Assembly: GCA_963838495.1 (NCBI GenBank)
Contig: CAWIRC010000003.1
Span: forward strand, 62,001-126,000
Origin: JBEKIK01 sp963838495
GTDB taxonomy: Bacteria; Planctomycetota; Planctomycetia; Pirellulales; Thermoguttaceae
DNA: 64,000 nt
Direction of reading: 5' to 3'
Positions 42,955 to 51,740 of this stretch are shown one piece after another. Under the pieces are notes generated by a model, which had not been told where the DNA came from, made no database searches, and worked only from the letters and a program-made list of their open reading frames with translations. Both the position numbers and the translations under genes were made by a program. How positions within the stretch are numbered: the stretch's first letter is position 1; every line of letters starts with the position of its first letter.

Positions 42955-43413
42955 ATGACTTGTAAAACCGACCAAAGACAAAGCGGTCTCTTCTATGCCG
43001 GTAAGCGTGTCGAACCCGTCTTGGTCAGTGCGTGCCTGCTGGGTATTCCCTGTCGTTGGCACGGGCGCAGGCCAAAGAAGCGAGAAGAACTTATCAAGCG
43101 GTTGCAGAGGAAATATGTACTGGTTCCGATCTATCCCGAGCAACTTGGCGGGATGCCGACGCCAAGGACAAGCGAGATGATCCACGGCACGGGCAATCAG
43201 GTTCTTGATGAGGGGTTGCAGATCATCGCTCCAGAAACCGGAGAAGACGTAACACGGTTCCACATCGACGGTGCACGCTACGCTTTGGAAATTGCTGAGA
43301 TCGTAGGCGCGAAACGGGCTTATCTCAAGGGAGGAAGCCCTTCATGCGATCGTCAAGGCGTCACGGGTGAAGTCCTCTCGCGCGGCGGCGTCAAGGTGAT
43401 CCGAGTTGGATAG
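42955..43413 (+). CDS. DUF523 family protein
   Basis: A 152-residue protein with the complete DUF523 pattern: VLVSACLLGIPCRWHG near 22, VPIYPEQLGGMPTPR near 57, FHIDGARYALEIA near 102 and AYLKGGSPSCDRQG near 122. The paired cysteines and the SPSC motif suggest metal or sulfur chemistry; relatives have been linked to 2-thiouracil desulfidation. In many genomes DUF523 stands with photolyase or DUF1722 genes; here the next gene eight bases on is a radical SAM photolyase-like gene, so the pair is likely one operon. Cytosolic, complete. Confidence 0.85.
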   Translation: MTCKTDQRQSGLFYAGKRVEPVLVSACLLGIPCRWHGRRPKKREELIKRLQRKYVLVPIYPEQLGGMPTPRTSEMIHGTGNQVLDEGLQIIAPETGEDVTRFHIDGARYALEIAEIVGAKRAYLKGGSPSCDRQGVTGEVLSRGGVKVIRVG

Positions 43414-43421
43414 GTTACGCT

Positions 43422-44582
43422 ATGTACACAAGTCGCTTCATGTTTGCCAAAGAGAGTCTTTCGACGCATGACATCGATAAGGGCCTATCGCTTGCACGAC
43501 AGGTTCACCCGAAGTACAGCCCGGTTTTCGATAATCTTAGCGAGGCCGATCGAGCGGCCGTGGCGCTATATTTCCTGCCACACACTTCGGAAAAGGACGT
43601 ACTGGAGGTTACCCGCCCTCGCGTTATCAAGTGGTACTGTCCTTTTGCCGATCAGCGGGAATTTCCGTCAGGGCATCGCTACTCGATCAACGTGTATACG
43701 GGCTGTGAACACGAGTGCCAATACTGCTACGCCATGGGTTATGTCACGGCCCAGCCCAACTGCAAAAATCGTTTCCGTCATGACTTGTGCAAAGACTTGG
43801 AGGCGTTGGATGCTTACAATGTCCCGCCCGCGCCCGTGCATCTATCGAATAGCACCGATCCGCTTCAACCCTTGGAGCAAGAGCATCGCCATACACTGTT
43901 TGTGTTGGAAAGGCTGGCCGAACATCGAAATCGCTTTACAACTATAACTCTATTGACCAAGAACCCGGCTTTGCTGATGGATGACAGATATATTAAGGCG
44001 CTCAATCGGCTGAACGAGTTACCACCGGATCACCCTCGACATGCTTTGTTTTACGAAAAAGGATATCCGCCTTTGCGATTGGAGTGTTCATTGGCGTTCT
44101 ACAACGACGAGCACCGGCGATTGCTCGATCCGGCTGCTCCGAGCGTCGAGAGTCGTATGGAAGCTCTGCGACTGCTGGCGAAAGAAGGTCTCCCAGTCTT
44201 TTTACGAATCGATCCGTTATTCCCGCGTGATCCATTGGGCGGTGGCAAGACCATGGCGGATTTCGATTTGCCTGACGTTCAGTCGATAATCGACTTGGAA
44301 GGTTTGGTCAAATTCAGTCGAGAACTGTCTTCAAGGCACATCATCTATTCCGTGGCCAAGATCACGCGACGCAAGCAGGGCAATCTGCCGCCTGTTATGG
44401 AGCGGATGAACCGAGTATACCAGCACCTTTCGACGGAGAAACCGCTCGTTTTTCATGGCGGTTCCTGGCGGCTTCCCGAGAGCGTTGCCGCGGAACTCGT
44501 ACTCAGACCGTTCTTGAACTTATGCAGCCGACATTCGATTCCCGCCAAAGCCTGCAAAACTAATTTGATTACGACACCTTAA
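43422..44582 (+). CDS. radical SAM protein, spore photoproduct lyase-like
   Basis: A 386-residue radical SAM enzyme. The iron-sulfur cluster motif CxxxCxxC appears as YTGCEHECQYCYAMGY near 96-104, followed by VHLSNSTDPLQPLEQEHRHT (the substrate/SAM ribose region of the SPL family) and ITLLTKNPALL. Family members include spore photoproduct lyase, which splits thymine photoproducts, and many uncharacterised relatives. The N-terminal 75 residues are extra compared with the gene at 46.9 kb. It is the last gene of the DUF523 operon (eight-base gap). Role in repair of DNA photodamage is inferred from family and from the three related loci here; the conserved C-terminal cysteine of true SPL is not clearly placed. 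Confidence 0.85.
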   Translation: MYTSRFMFAKESLSTHDIDKGLSLARQVHPKYSPVFDNLSEADRAAVALYFLPHTSEKDVLEVTRPRVIKWYCPFADQREFPSGHRYSINVYTGCEHECQYCYAMGYVTAQPNCKNRFRHDLCKDLEALDAYNVPPAPVHLSNSTDPLQPLEQEHRHTLFVLERLAEHRNRFTTITLLTKNPALLMDDRYIKALNRLNELPPDHPRHALFYEKGYPPLRLECSLAFYNDEHRRLLDPAAPSVESRMEALRLLAKEGLPVFLRIDPLFPRDPLGGGKTMADFDLPDVQSIIDLEGLVKFSRELSSRHIIYSVAKITRRKQGNLPPVMERMNRVYQHLSTEKPLVFHGGSWRLPESVAAELVLRPFLNLCSRHSIPAKACKTNLITTP

Positions 44583-44651
44583 GCACCATGTAAATGCTCA
44601 GGTATGATGGCCACAAAATTGCCAAAATTATTTTGCCATTGTTAAGGTTTC

Positions 44652-45017
44652 TCAGCGAGTCTTTTTTTCCAGACGGCGTGACAACGTTCGCAAGATTGCA
44701 TCAAGCACTACGTCGAGGTGCTTGCCCACATCCTCGGCAAGGAACCGCAGTACGAAATAGCCGTTTTCCTGCAATAGCAGGTCTTTGCGCCGGTCGCGAC
44801 GGTAGGCGTCCGTATTAGCCAAATGCTGCGAGCCGTCGAGTTCGACTGCCACGCGTGCCTCGGCACAGAGCAGATCGACTTCCATTTGCCCCCATCCATC
44901 AAAAGGAATGGGTAGTTCGGCATTAAGACGGAACTGACCGGCGGTTTCCGGCAACGTCTCAAGCCGACGGTATCCGAACCGCCTAAAACACTTTATTGCA
45001 ATCGATTGACGTGTCAC
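44652..45017 (-). CDS. DUF559 endonuclease-like protein
   Basis: A 121-residue protein of the DUF559 family, a PD-(D/E)xK-like fold related to very short patch repair nucleases. Seen: GWGQMEVDLLCAEARVAVELDGSQH near 42-66 (E-x-D...E-L-D core), then YRRDRRKDLLLQENGYFVLRF near 73-93 and a C-terminal helix. Such proteins are often exchanged between genomes. The usual N-terminal ARxLRRxxT part is shortened. It is convergent with the radical SAM gene. Nuclease activity is inferred from the residues only. Confidence 0.78.
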   Translation of the reverse strand: MTRQSIAIKCFRRFGYRRLETLPETAGQFRLNAELPIPFDGWGQMEVDLLCAEARVAVELDGSQHLANTDAYRRDRRKDLLLQENGYFVLRFLAEDVGKHLDVVLDAILRTLSRRLEKKTR

Positions 45018-45076
45018 GCGCTGAGGGCTAAGATTGTCTTAGATATTAGGATTGTAGTAAACTGCTGGAGGTATAA

Positions 45077-45612
45077 GTGAGGTTTATGATGCTCAAAGAT
45101 CCAATCGAAATTGTATGGTTCCTGTTTGGGGCGTTCCTGGGATGGTTTGGGAAGGTTATTCAGGACCGCATATCGGCGAAGAGGCTTTTCGATCACCGAA
45201 TCCGTTTGGAAAAAGAGTACAGCTTATACAGTGATTTGTGGGATAAACTGTTCGAATTGCGCGCGCAATTGGTCAGCTTGTTGAGAAATTGACTGATACG
45301 AGTGTTGTGCGCCACGACAAAAACACCATTGAACTATTCAACGCGTACCAAGCGTCTGTGTCTAAGGGTGAGCCGTTCATGAGTACATCTGTTTTCGATC
45401 CCGCAAGGAAGATTCTAAGTATTGCCCGTAAGGTTATTTCCAATACTGGAGAGAAGCAATCCCTTTCTGAAAGTGTTACGAGGGGGGCGAATCCGGATTG
45501 GGTAGCCACAGAGCGACATAATTTGGACGATGAGAACGATACTGCATTCAAAGAAATTGAAGAATTATTCCGAAGCGTTGCAAAAGAAATCCGTCGCCGT
45601 GTCAGTCCATAA
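45077..45612 (+). CDS. membrane-anchored hypothetical protein (one frame break near 45275)
   Basis: Two frames together give a protein of about 178 residues. An N-terminal membrane helix (PIEIVWFLFGAFLGWFGKVIQD) is followed by a charged, helical cytoplasmic part. The first frame ends LRAQLVSLLRN and the second continues from EKLTDTSVVRHDKNTIELF. Restoring one base near 45275 gives a smooth LVSLVEKLTDTSVVRHDK join. I do not recognise a named family. Its 3' end overlaps by 11 bases the convergent truncated primase. Confidence 0.55.
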
Positions 45613-46120
45613 TGGACACCGACGTGGAAAACGCAGAGAAGATGGCCTTCCCGAAGAACAACGATATATGCCCGCCATTGCCGGAGCGGGAACGCTCCAG
45701 TGCGGCCGTCAGGTTCATGCGGTGGCAGGTTTCCAAGATGGCTTTTGCATCTTCCTGCCAATGCATCTTATCGAAATCTGCTGCCAGAAAAAAACATGTC
45801 TCGTCCTGAAGCATCGGGTACACACCCATGACAAAATCCCGACCATCGTCGTCTTGCCCTGTCAAATGCCATTGAATCACTCTATCGGTGACAGGAAGGA
45901 AACGGCGGTGCGGACATTCGGCGCATTTGATCCTTGGCTTTTCACACAAGCCCGAAATCCATTGGTTGGCACAAGCAGGTTGATAGCCTGATTTGCCGGT
46001 TTTGCGGCTCTCGAAGCGCCGTGCATAGATATCCTCGCGCCGACGAAAAAGCGAATGAAAAAGAGCAATTTTGGCCTCAGGCGAGGAACGATTATGGACA
46101 AGAGCGTCTTTTTGGTCCAT
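45602..46120 (-). pseudogene. N-terminal remnant of a TOTE-type archaeo-eukaryotic primase protein
   Basis: About 172 residues starting MDQKDALVHNRSSPEAKIAL with AGGTGA six bases before the ATG. The sequence SLFRRREDIYARRFESRKTG, KSGYQPACANQWISGLCEKP and IKCAECPHRRFLPVTD (zinc ligands), then FFLAADFDK with the primase acidic motif and ERSRSGNGGHISLFF, is characteristic of the TOTE conflict-system primase domain. In complete proteins this is followed by the rest of the primase, a superfamily II helicase and a nuclease, usually over 900 residues. Here the frame ends 17 residues after GGHISLFF and no helicase follows. So it is a broken mobile conflict or defence gene. Confidence 0.75.
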
Positions 46121-46309
46121 GGGGGTCACCTGCCGAGATACTACAACTCTCTCTAATCGAGCCGTGCTTGTATCGTAGCAGAATGCGTAACCGCGTCAAT
46201 CATTTAAAACCGATGATTCGTCAACAGCTGGAATTGATGGAATTTTTGACGCAACGCTCAAACGCAGCCCCGCTCTCCTCCTCCTTGCTATTTTAAAGAT
46301 AGCCCAGTT

Positions 46310-46660
46310 TTATTTGGTCTTCTTCCGCTTTCCTTCCGCACGTTCCAATACACGGACTATTTTATCCACAGTGGCGACGTTGGGACTATGCTTGCCATGT
46401 TCCAGACGGCTTAGTGTTTCCACTCGCACCCCAGACCGCTTCGCCAAATCGCTTTGCGTCAAGCCGGCAGCGCACCGTTGACGAATGAGTTGGCGAGCCA
46501 AGACAATTCGAGCCGACTCCACAGCCGGATAATTCCCCTGTGCATCTGCTTCCGGCAACTGGAGTTCCCTGTTCTCACCGAGCAATTGGTGATATTGATT
46601 TTCCGGTATAACGACAAATCGTTGTCCTGCTATCGTTAAAGTCTGAATTGCGGTCGCCAT
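46310..46660 (-). CDS. XRE family helix-turn-helix regulator (antitoxin-like)
   Basis: A 116-residue regulator. The N-terminal MATAIQTLTIAGQRFVVIP and PENQYHQLL stretch resembles the strand-helix of some antitoxins. The C-terminal half is an HTH_3 domain: LIRQRCAAGLTQSDLAKRSG, then VETLSRLEHGKHSPN and TVDKIVRVLE. Start at the second ATG (46660) is favoured because TAGGTGAG lies nine bases before it. No toxin gene adjoins it, so it may be an orphan or regulate island genes. Confidence 0.8.
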   Translation of the reverse strand: MATAIQTLTIAGQRFVVIPENQYHQLLGENRELQLPEADAQGNYPAVESARIVLARQLIRQRCAAGLTQSDLAKRSGVRVETLSRLEHGKHSPNVATVDKIVRVLERAEGKRKKTK

Positions 46661-46888
46661 ATTTTTCATCTCACCTATTATCGGTTACATGACAAGGATG
46701 TCAAGTCCTGTGTGACTTGCAAGTCCTATCAACTTTTGTATTTTACAAACCGTCGGTAGAACCAGGATGGGCCACATAACCGACGCACTAATTCATAGAA
46801 ACTTTAGCCGCAACATGTAAACGCTACTTTGCATCTATTTTGTAGTGGCCAAGAACTCCCCTTGAAGTGAGCGCCGGGAAAGGCTAAC

Positions 46889-47896
46889 ATGGTCATTTGT
46901 ATACATCACCATTTTCCCACCGCATCGGGGTTGAGCACCATGACTCAAGTGATCCATGTAGAGCGAAAATCGGCGGTGCTCACGCCCTCCAGCCTGGCCT
47001 GCCTGGCACACGTTCCGACGGTCAACCTGACGGCAGGCTGCGCCCACGAGTGCCGCTACTGTTACGCCCGCGGCTACCTGACGCACCCTGGCGAAGGCAA
47101 GGTCAGATTTTACACGAATACGCTTGCCAAGCTGCGGGAGGAGTTGCGCCGCAAACGCAAGAAGCCCGCCACGGTGTATTTCAGTCCGTCGAGCGATCCT
47201 TTCCAGCCGATTCCCGAGGTCCTGGAAATGGCTTATGACGTGTTCAGGTTTCTCTTGGAGTCGGAGATTGGCGTGGCCTTCGTCACCAAGGGGCGGATTC
47301 CCGAGCGGCACCGCAACCTGTTGGCCGCCCATGCACCACTGGTCCAGGGGCGGATCGGGCTGATTACGCTTGATCCAGGAACCGCCGCCGCGTTTGAACC
47401 CTGCGCGGCGACGCCGGAGGTCCGGCTCGCGCAAGCGGCCGAGCTGATCGGCGCACACGTCCCGGTCGAGGCGAGGCTCGACCCGATTTTGCCCGGCGTG
47501 ACCGACGGTGCGGACTGCCTGGAGCCGCTCTGCGCGGCATTGGCCCGCATCGGCGTGCGCAAGATTGCCGCCAGCGTCCTCTTTCTCCGGCCAGCAGTGA
47601 TCGGATCGCTGCGGCGGCACATCGAGGACAAGCTGATGCTCAATAGGATGTTGGACTGCTTCGCCGGCGGCGAGCCTCTGGCGATCCATGCGGGCAACAG
47701 CCGGGTGCTAGCGCTTCCGGCTTCGGCGCGTCTTGAGATCATGGAGCGTCTGAAATCCATCGCACACCGTTACGGCCTGGAGGTCCTCGTCTGTGCCTGC
47801 AAGAACCCGGACATCTCCAGTGGCTCTTGCCACATTTCGGGCCGCTGGCCGCCTGCGGTCCGCGGGGGCAGCCAATTGGGACTGTTCCAACCGTAG
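46889..47896 (+). CDS. radical SAM protein, spore photoproduct lyase-like (second copy)
   Basis: A 335-residue radical SAM enzyme; residues from 18 on (MTQVIHVERKSAVLTPSSL) are the conserved part, so translation may start at 46940 instead. The iron-sulfur motif is AGCAHECRYCYARGYL near 50-58. It is followed by TVYFSPSSDPFQPIPEV, the SPL-like S-x-S-x-D-P-F-Q-P motif, then VEARLDPILPGVTDG and the C-terminal cysteines in VLVCACKNPD. It differs from the 43.4-kb protein in length and sequence but belongs to the same superfamily. A close decayed copy lies at 41.6-41.7 kb. Likely DNA photoproduct or related radical chemistry; substrate unproven. Confidence 0.83.
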   Translation: MVICIHHHFPTASGLSTMTQVIHVERKSAVLTPSSLACLAHVPTVNLTAGCAHECRYCYARGYLTHPGEGKVRFYTNTLAKLREELRRKRKKPATVYFSPSSDPFQPIPEVLEMAYDVFRFLLESEIGVAFVTKGRIPERHRNLLAAHAPLVQGRIGLITLDPGTAAAFEPCAATPEVRLAQAAELIGAHVPVEARLDPILPGVTDGADCLEPLCAALARIGVRKIAASVLFLRPAVIGSLRRHIEDKLMLNRMLDCFAGGEPLAIHAGNSRVLALPASARLEIMERLKSIAHRYGLEVLVCACKNPDISSGSCHISGRWPPAVRGGSQLGLFQP

Positions 47897-47919
47897 CAGC
47901 CGCGCAGAAAGGTCGCAAC

Positions 47920-48246
47920 GTGGATCACATACAAAGGTACAACCAGCGCTTGCTGCGGAATGCATTGAGGGAAACGCGACTCATAACGTCTCTCGACGTG
48001 ACCTCAGGCCGCCGAATTCGCGTTACCAGTGCGACCTGGGATGAGTATTGGGGGCACTGCGGTCCCTTGGCGAGAGAAATCGCACAACTGAAGGCAGCTT
48101 GGACCGCTCTGATCGCTGGGAATTTTGCAGGTAACCTGCGGCGTGACTTTGTCCGCGCATATTTCCTGTTGCTCCGCACATGTCTGGATCGCCATGCTTG
48201 CGGCCAGAACGCTGCTCTCTGTACTGAGGAAGGTTGTCGGCTTTGA
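47920..48246 (+). CDS. small hypothetical protein (GTG start)
   Basis: A 108-residue soluble protein starting at GTG (VDHIQRYNQRLLRNALRETR) with AAAGG eight bases upstream. It ends with a cysteine-containing tail (CLDRHACGQNAALCTEEGC) that may bind metal. The frame is open further upstream but overlaps the radical SAM gene there. No family recognised. It overlaps the start region of the following methyltransferase-like gene, so they may be coupled. Confidence 0.5.
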   Translation: MDHIQRYNQRLLRNALRETRLITSLDVTSGRRIRVTSATWDEYWGHCGPLAREIAQLKAAWTALIAGNFAGNLRRDFVRAYFLLLRTCLDRHACGQNAALCTEEGCRL

Positions 48247-49408
48247 GACAATTCGTGTGTCCGGGGACTGCGGTGGCTCGGCTGCGGCCATAGTCAGCGC
48301 AAGACACCCCGTATATCTGCTGAGTAAACTGGCAAGACCCCACGCGCCAGAGAACCCCAAGTACCTGCCGCTGATATGCCCATGCGGGAATTTGCCTGGA
48401 GCAGACGCTCTTTATTGGCACTACAGACGTATTCCGCTGATGCGGACCGACGGAATCCAGCTATTCGTCTATCCGCCGACAGAGGTCTGCAATCGCCCAT
48501 TGAGTCATGCGCTCATTGGCCAGTTATTCGCATGCCTTACACCAAGAAGCGACCCGTGGATTCGGGAACGAAGCCAATCGCTATTTGAGGGTGTATTTGC
48601 CCCGTTGGTCGCTCGCTCTGCATCTGGCCGGCTTCACTTGCTGGACATGGCGTGCGGTTCTGCCAAAATAACAATGACGTTATGCAGAAAAGCATTTGCC
48701 GCGCACCGGAAATCGTTCGACTTGACATTGGTTGATGTGGTTCGGGGGAGCAACTCAATCGCCAATGTCTTCTATCGGAATCCCAAAGTCTTTGGCAACG
48801 TGGTGTTCCGCCGGGAGAGCTTGTTCGACTGGGTGGACAACAACGCCGACAAACCGCAAATGCGTTTCGATGTTGCGCTATTGCTGAGGGCATGTAATCT
48901 TTTCAGTCGCTTTTCCATCGAGAAAATGTCATATCACGAGGCAAATGCACTGATCGGCCAGAACACAACGTGCGATCCCCTCGATTCCCAGGTACTGCGT
49001 CCGGCGGAAATGATTGAGGAAAATAGGCTTGGTAAAATACAACATGGGATCGGACGGTTCACCTTCAAGAATGGCTGGATGTTTCGACAGTTCTCCACGT
49101 CGGACTACTTCAAGGCAATTCATATTGTCATGGGCGGCAGGTTGTCTGCTAGTGAGGACACCGTTTACGCACCACTTCGTGTATTCGACGATGATGTCCT
49201 CGTGCTGCCGAGCGGTCGTTCTCTCATCGCTCAGTTGCTGACAATGGCGAACCAACTTGTAATTGAGGACGCAGATTTGTTGCCATATCATCTCGAACGT
49301 CACTTCAAGCAATTCGACTTGGGCGACCTGTCTGTCACTGATTTGACCGACCAGGCGAAAAGGCGCGGGGCTGCTGTCTACCTCGTTGAGAGAAAACCAG
49401 CACAATGA
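48194..49408 (+). CDS. methyltransferase-like protein of unknown specificity
   Basis: About 404 residues. A Rossmann-type SAM-binding motif LHLLDMACGSAKITM lies in the middle, followed by FDLTLVDVVRGSNSIA and MRFDVALLLRACNLF, the usual order of motifs I, II and IV of class I methyltransferases. The N-terminal 150 residues (RVSGDCGGSAAAIVSARHPV, PLICPCGNLPGADALYWHYR) and the C-terminal 150 are not familiar. Start is uncertain: ATG at 48194 overlaps the previous gene by 53 bases; GTG at 48257 is an alternative just after it. It is the last gene before the tRNA-half repeat closing the island. Confidence 0.6.
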   Translation: MLAARTLLSVLRKVVGFETIRVSGDCGGSAAAIVSARHPVYLLSKLARPHAPENPKYLPLICPCGNLPGADALYWHYRRIPLMRTDGIQLFVYPPTEVCNRPLSHALIGQLFACLTPRSDPWIRERSQSLFEGVFAPLVARSASGRLHLLDMACGSAKITMTLCRKAFAAHRKSFDLTLVDVVRGSNSIANVFYRNPKVFGNVVFRRESLFDWVDNNADKPQMRFDVALLLRACNLFSRFSIEKMSYHEANALIGQNTTCDPLDSQVLRPAEMIEENRLGKIQHGIGRFTFKNGWMFRQFSTSDYFKAIHIVMGGRLSASEDTVYAPLRVFDDDVLVLPSGRSLIAQLLTMANQLVIEDADLLPYHLERHFKQFDLGDLSVTDLTDQAKRRGAAVYLVERKPAQ

Positions 49409-49554
49409 CGATGCGAAGCCGCTTTGCCGCAGTGTCGATGAATGGCTCGCCTTTTAAGAGTTTAAGAGAGATGAAAAATTTGCAAGGCAATTGACGAGAG
49501 CAAATCCAGTCGTATTTTTTCGTCTGTGGACAGCAGATCCGAACCAGATGCTCA

Positions 49555-49575
49555 ACGGGCGTCATTGACGCCCGT
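49555..49575. repeat. perfect 21-base palindrome near the right end of the island
   Basis: ACGGGCGTCA-T-TGACGCCCGT. The TGACGCC core is the same heptamer found four times at 42246-42285 just inside the other end. Confidence 0.7.
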
Positions 49576-49704
49576 TTAAGCCCGTAGAGGGGGCTTTTCG
49601 GGGCTTAACGGAAGCAATGAAAAATTTGCCGAAGCCTTTGAAATGTAAGAATTTATCGCGTTTTCTCGAGGAAATTGCATATTTCACAATTTGCCCATTT
49701 TACC

Positions 49705-49741
49705 CTTTCGAGTCAGGCTGCTAACCATTCGCGTACCCTCC
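49705..49741. repeat. copy of the tRNA-Ser 5' half (putative attachment site)
   Basis: Thirty-seven bases match 42135-42171, the acceptor 5' strand, D arm and anticodon loop of tRNA-Ser, with two differences (CAGGCTGC, CGTACCC). No T arm or 3' acceptor strand follows, so it is not a functional tRNA. It marks the far boundary of the 42.2-49.7-kb island. Confidence 0.8.
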
Positions 49742-50248
49742 GAAAGTGCTTATGCGATAACAGTTTGTGCTATCTCGTTTTTCCCGTCAAGGGGCTTTTT
49801 GCACGACACACGCAACCGGTGCGAAAGATTTGTGCCACCGGATGGCATAAGTCGCCTGAACATGTGGCGGTTAGTGCAAGGGAAGAGTTTAACGACAATT
49901 TACGATTCATAGATGACGGAATGGAAAGCCGCCTTGGAGAGTGGAGACCTCCAAGGCGGCCAAAGGGCGTGTAAGAATAAGATCCAGGTGTAATTTCAAT
50001 ATGCTCCTGGACACCAGACAAGTTTGCTCGGCTTCCCGCTAATGGATCGGAAACCTCTTTGTATGTTTAACCGGAGAATAAGTCGCCGGTCGAAAACGGG
50101 TATTGTGAGGTCCGGATTTCCAATTCAAGGAGTATGATGTATTTCAAACACGCTTTTGAAACGTCGCTGTATTGTTGGGGGCGGCAGTTTAACTGCCGCC
50201 CTAACCTACACAAATCAACTGTTGTCCCGACTGGTAAGGGATGATTTG
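49742..50248. other. gap with hairpins, no gene seen
   Basis: About 500 bases. A strong stem pairs GCCGCCTTGGAG (about 49929) with CTCCAAGGCGGC (about 49951), and a perfect palindrome GGGCGGCAG-TTTAA-CTGCCGCCC lies at 50177-50199. The latter may end the DUF1559 gene transcript although no T-run follows. Small frames here lack family resemblance. Confidence 0.5.
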
Positions 50249-51494
50249 TTACTCGGGTAGCTTGGTAACCTCGTCGCCTTCGGCCCGGGATACCAAGGCT
50301 CGCATAATCTTTGGGGGCATGGATTCGGGCAGGAAGTGGACGCTGCCGTCGGCAAAGACCGAATTGCAGCCGCCGGGATGGAAACTGAACGGTTCGTCGT
50401 TCAGTCCGCAATTGTTATTGGTCCATTCACCTCCGGGCGATCCGCCCATGGGATAGGCATTGTTGTTTACATAATGCGTAAAACCAGTGGTGGCGTTGGG
50501 GGGTCCTGAGATGCCGCTGCCGCCCGCGTCTGGATCAATCCAGCGATACACGCCGCAATTGCCGCCGCCGCCGCTGCCGGCATTGTCGGTTGTCAGTTGG
50601 GTGGCGTCGGCCTGGCCGGCGGTGCACATGATGGTTGTATCGGCGGAATATTTCGACTTTGTTTTATACAACAGCGAAGGATGGTTTCGCCCCACGTCTT
50701 CCATGCAAAAGAGGGTGCAGCTTGTGCCGTCAGAAATGGCCGAGAGAGGGGCCGACGGGCACGCCATGGCGCCATCGCACCGATTCCACTGCGTAGTGGC
50801 GGCGCCGTTTAAGGTCTTATATCCGGTGTTTCTCAGGCCGTAATTGGCCGAGTCGCCTTCATCGGCGTTGATGTCTGTGTAAACCGTGCAGAAGTAATCC
50901 AATTTGCCGAAGTCGGTGGGGCCGTCTACTCCCGTGTCAAGCGTGGCGGCGGTGTCCGAATTTCCGCTGACATTTCCGGTCTGGGTGAAGACGGTGTTTT
51001 TGTACTGAATTTGCGACCAAGGATCGGACGGGCAGATATAGATGGGGATTTGCTCCGTTCCGGCAAGCATGTTTTTGTACGAACCGCGGTAGGATTTGGT
51101 GGAATCCATTGTTTGGAAGAGCTGCATTTTATCGGCGAAAGGGAGGATCATGGCGAACGGGGAGAGTCTTGGTTCGCCGGGGAATTCCCACGCTCTACCG
51201 ACTCTGGCGTCGATAAAGGTGGTCAAGGCCCCAGTGCTTGAATACCTGGTTCCCTCGCCGCCCGGGGGCAGCATTTTGTGGGCCGTTTCGTAGTTTAATA
51301 TTCCCAAACCGATTTGCCGCAAGTTGCCGGCGCAAGAGGATCGCCGCGCACTTTCGCGCGGATTGCACCGCGGGAAGCAACATAGCCATAAGCACTCCGA
51401 TGATGGCAATCACCACCAACAATTCAACGAGCGTGAAGCCGCGTCGTCCACGGGCCGCGGCCCGAAAGTTTCCATTCTCTCGCATTGCTCTCAT
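50249..51494 (-). CDS. DUF1559 protein with prepilin-type N-terminus (one frame break)
   Basis: A planctomycete-type pseudopilin-like protein of about 415 residues. N-terminal RRGFTLVELLVVIAIIGVLM is a prepilin peptidase site (cut after G) with the pilin helix. The DUF1559 body follows: SSCAGNLRQIGLGILNYE, MLPPGG, YICPSDP, and the C-terminal FHPGGCNSVFADGSVHFLPE. Frames meet near 51358; one missing base gives AVQSARESARRSSC. AGGAG seven bases before the ATG supports the start. The protein is exported and assembled or anchored at the envelope; the exact role of this large family is unknown. It follows phoR on the same strand after 246 bases. Confidence 0.9.
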
Positions 51495-51740
51495 TTCAAT
51501 TCTCCTGTAAAAAGTGACACTTATTCCTTAAAACGCCTCTCATATTGTCCAAGGCATTATTAGAGTTTCATGAGCGGCAGGTGCTTTTTCCAATAAAGCT
51601 CTGTTTGCTTTTTGTTTGAGGCCTTACGCCCGTCCTCAGCGCGGGAATGTGCGTTTATAGGAATAGCCGTTGGAATTATCGCCCATATATATTTGAAAAT
51701 GATGAGAACCGGAATAAATTTTTGTTAAAAGACGAGAAGG

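Noticed and set aside
49705..49741. Second functional tRNA-Ser
   Set aside because: Only the 5' half is present; no variable arm, T arm or 3' acceptor strand follows.
49675..49974. 99-codon + strand frame
   Set aside because: It runs through the tRNA half copy and a strong hairpin; composition is not gene-like.
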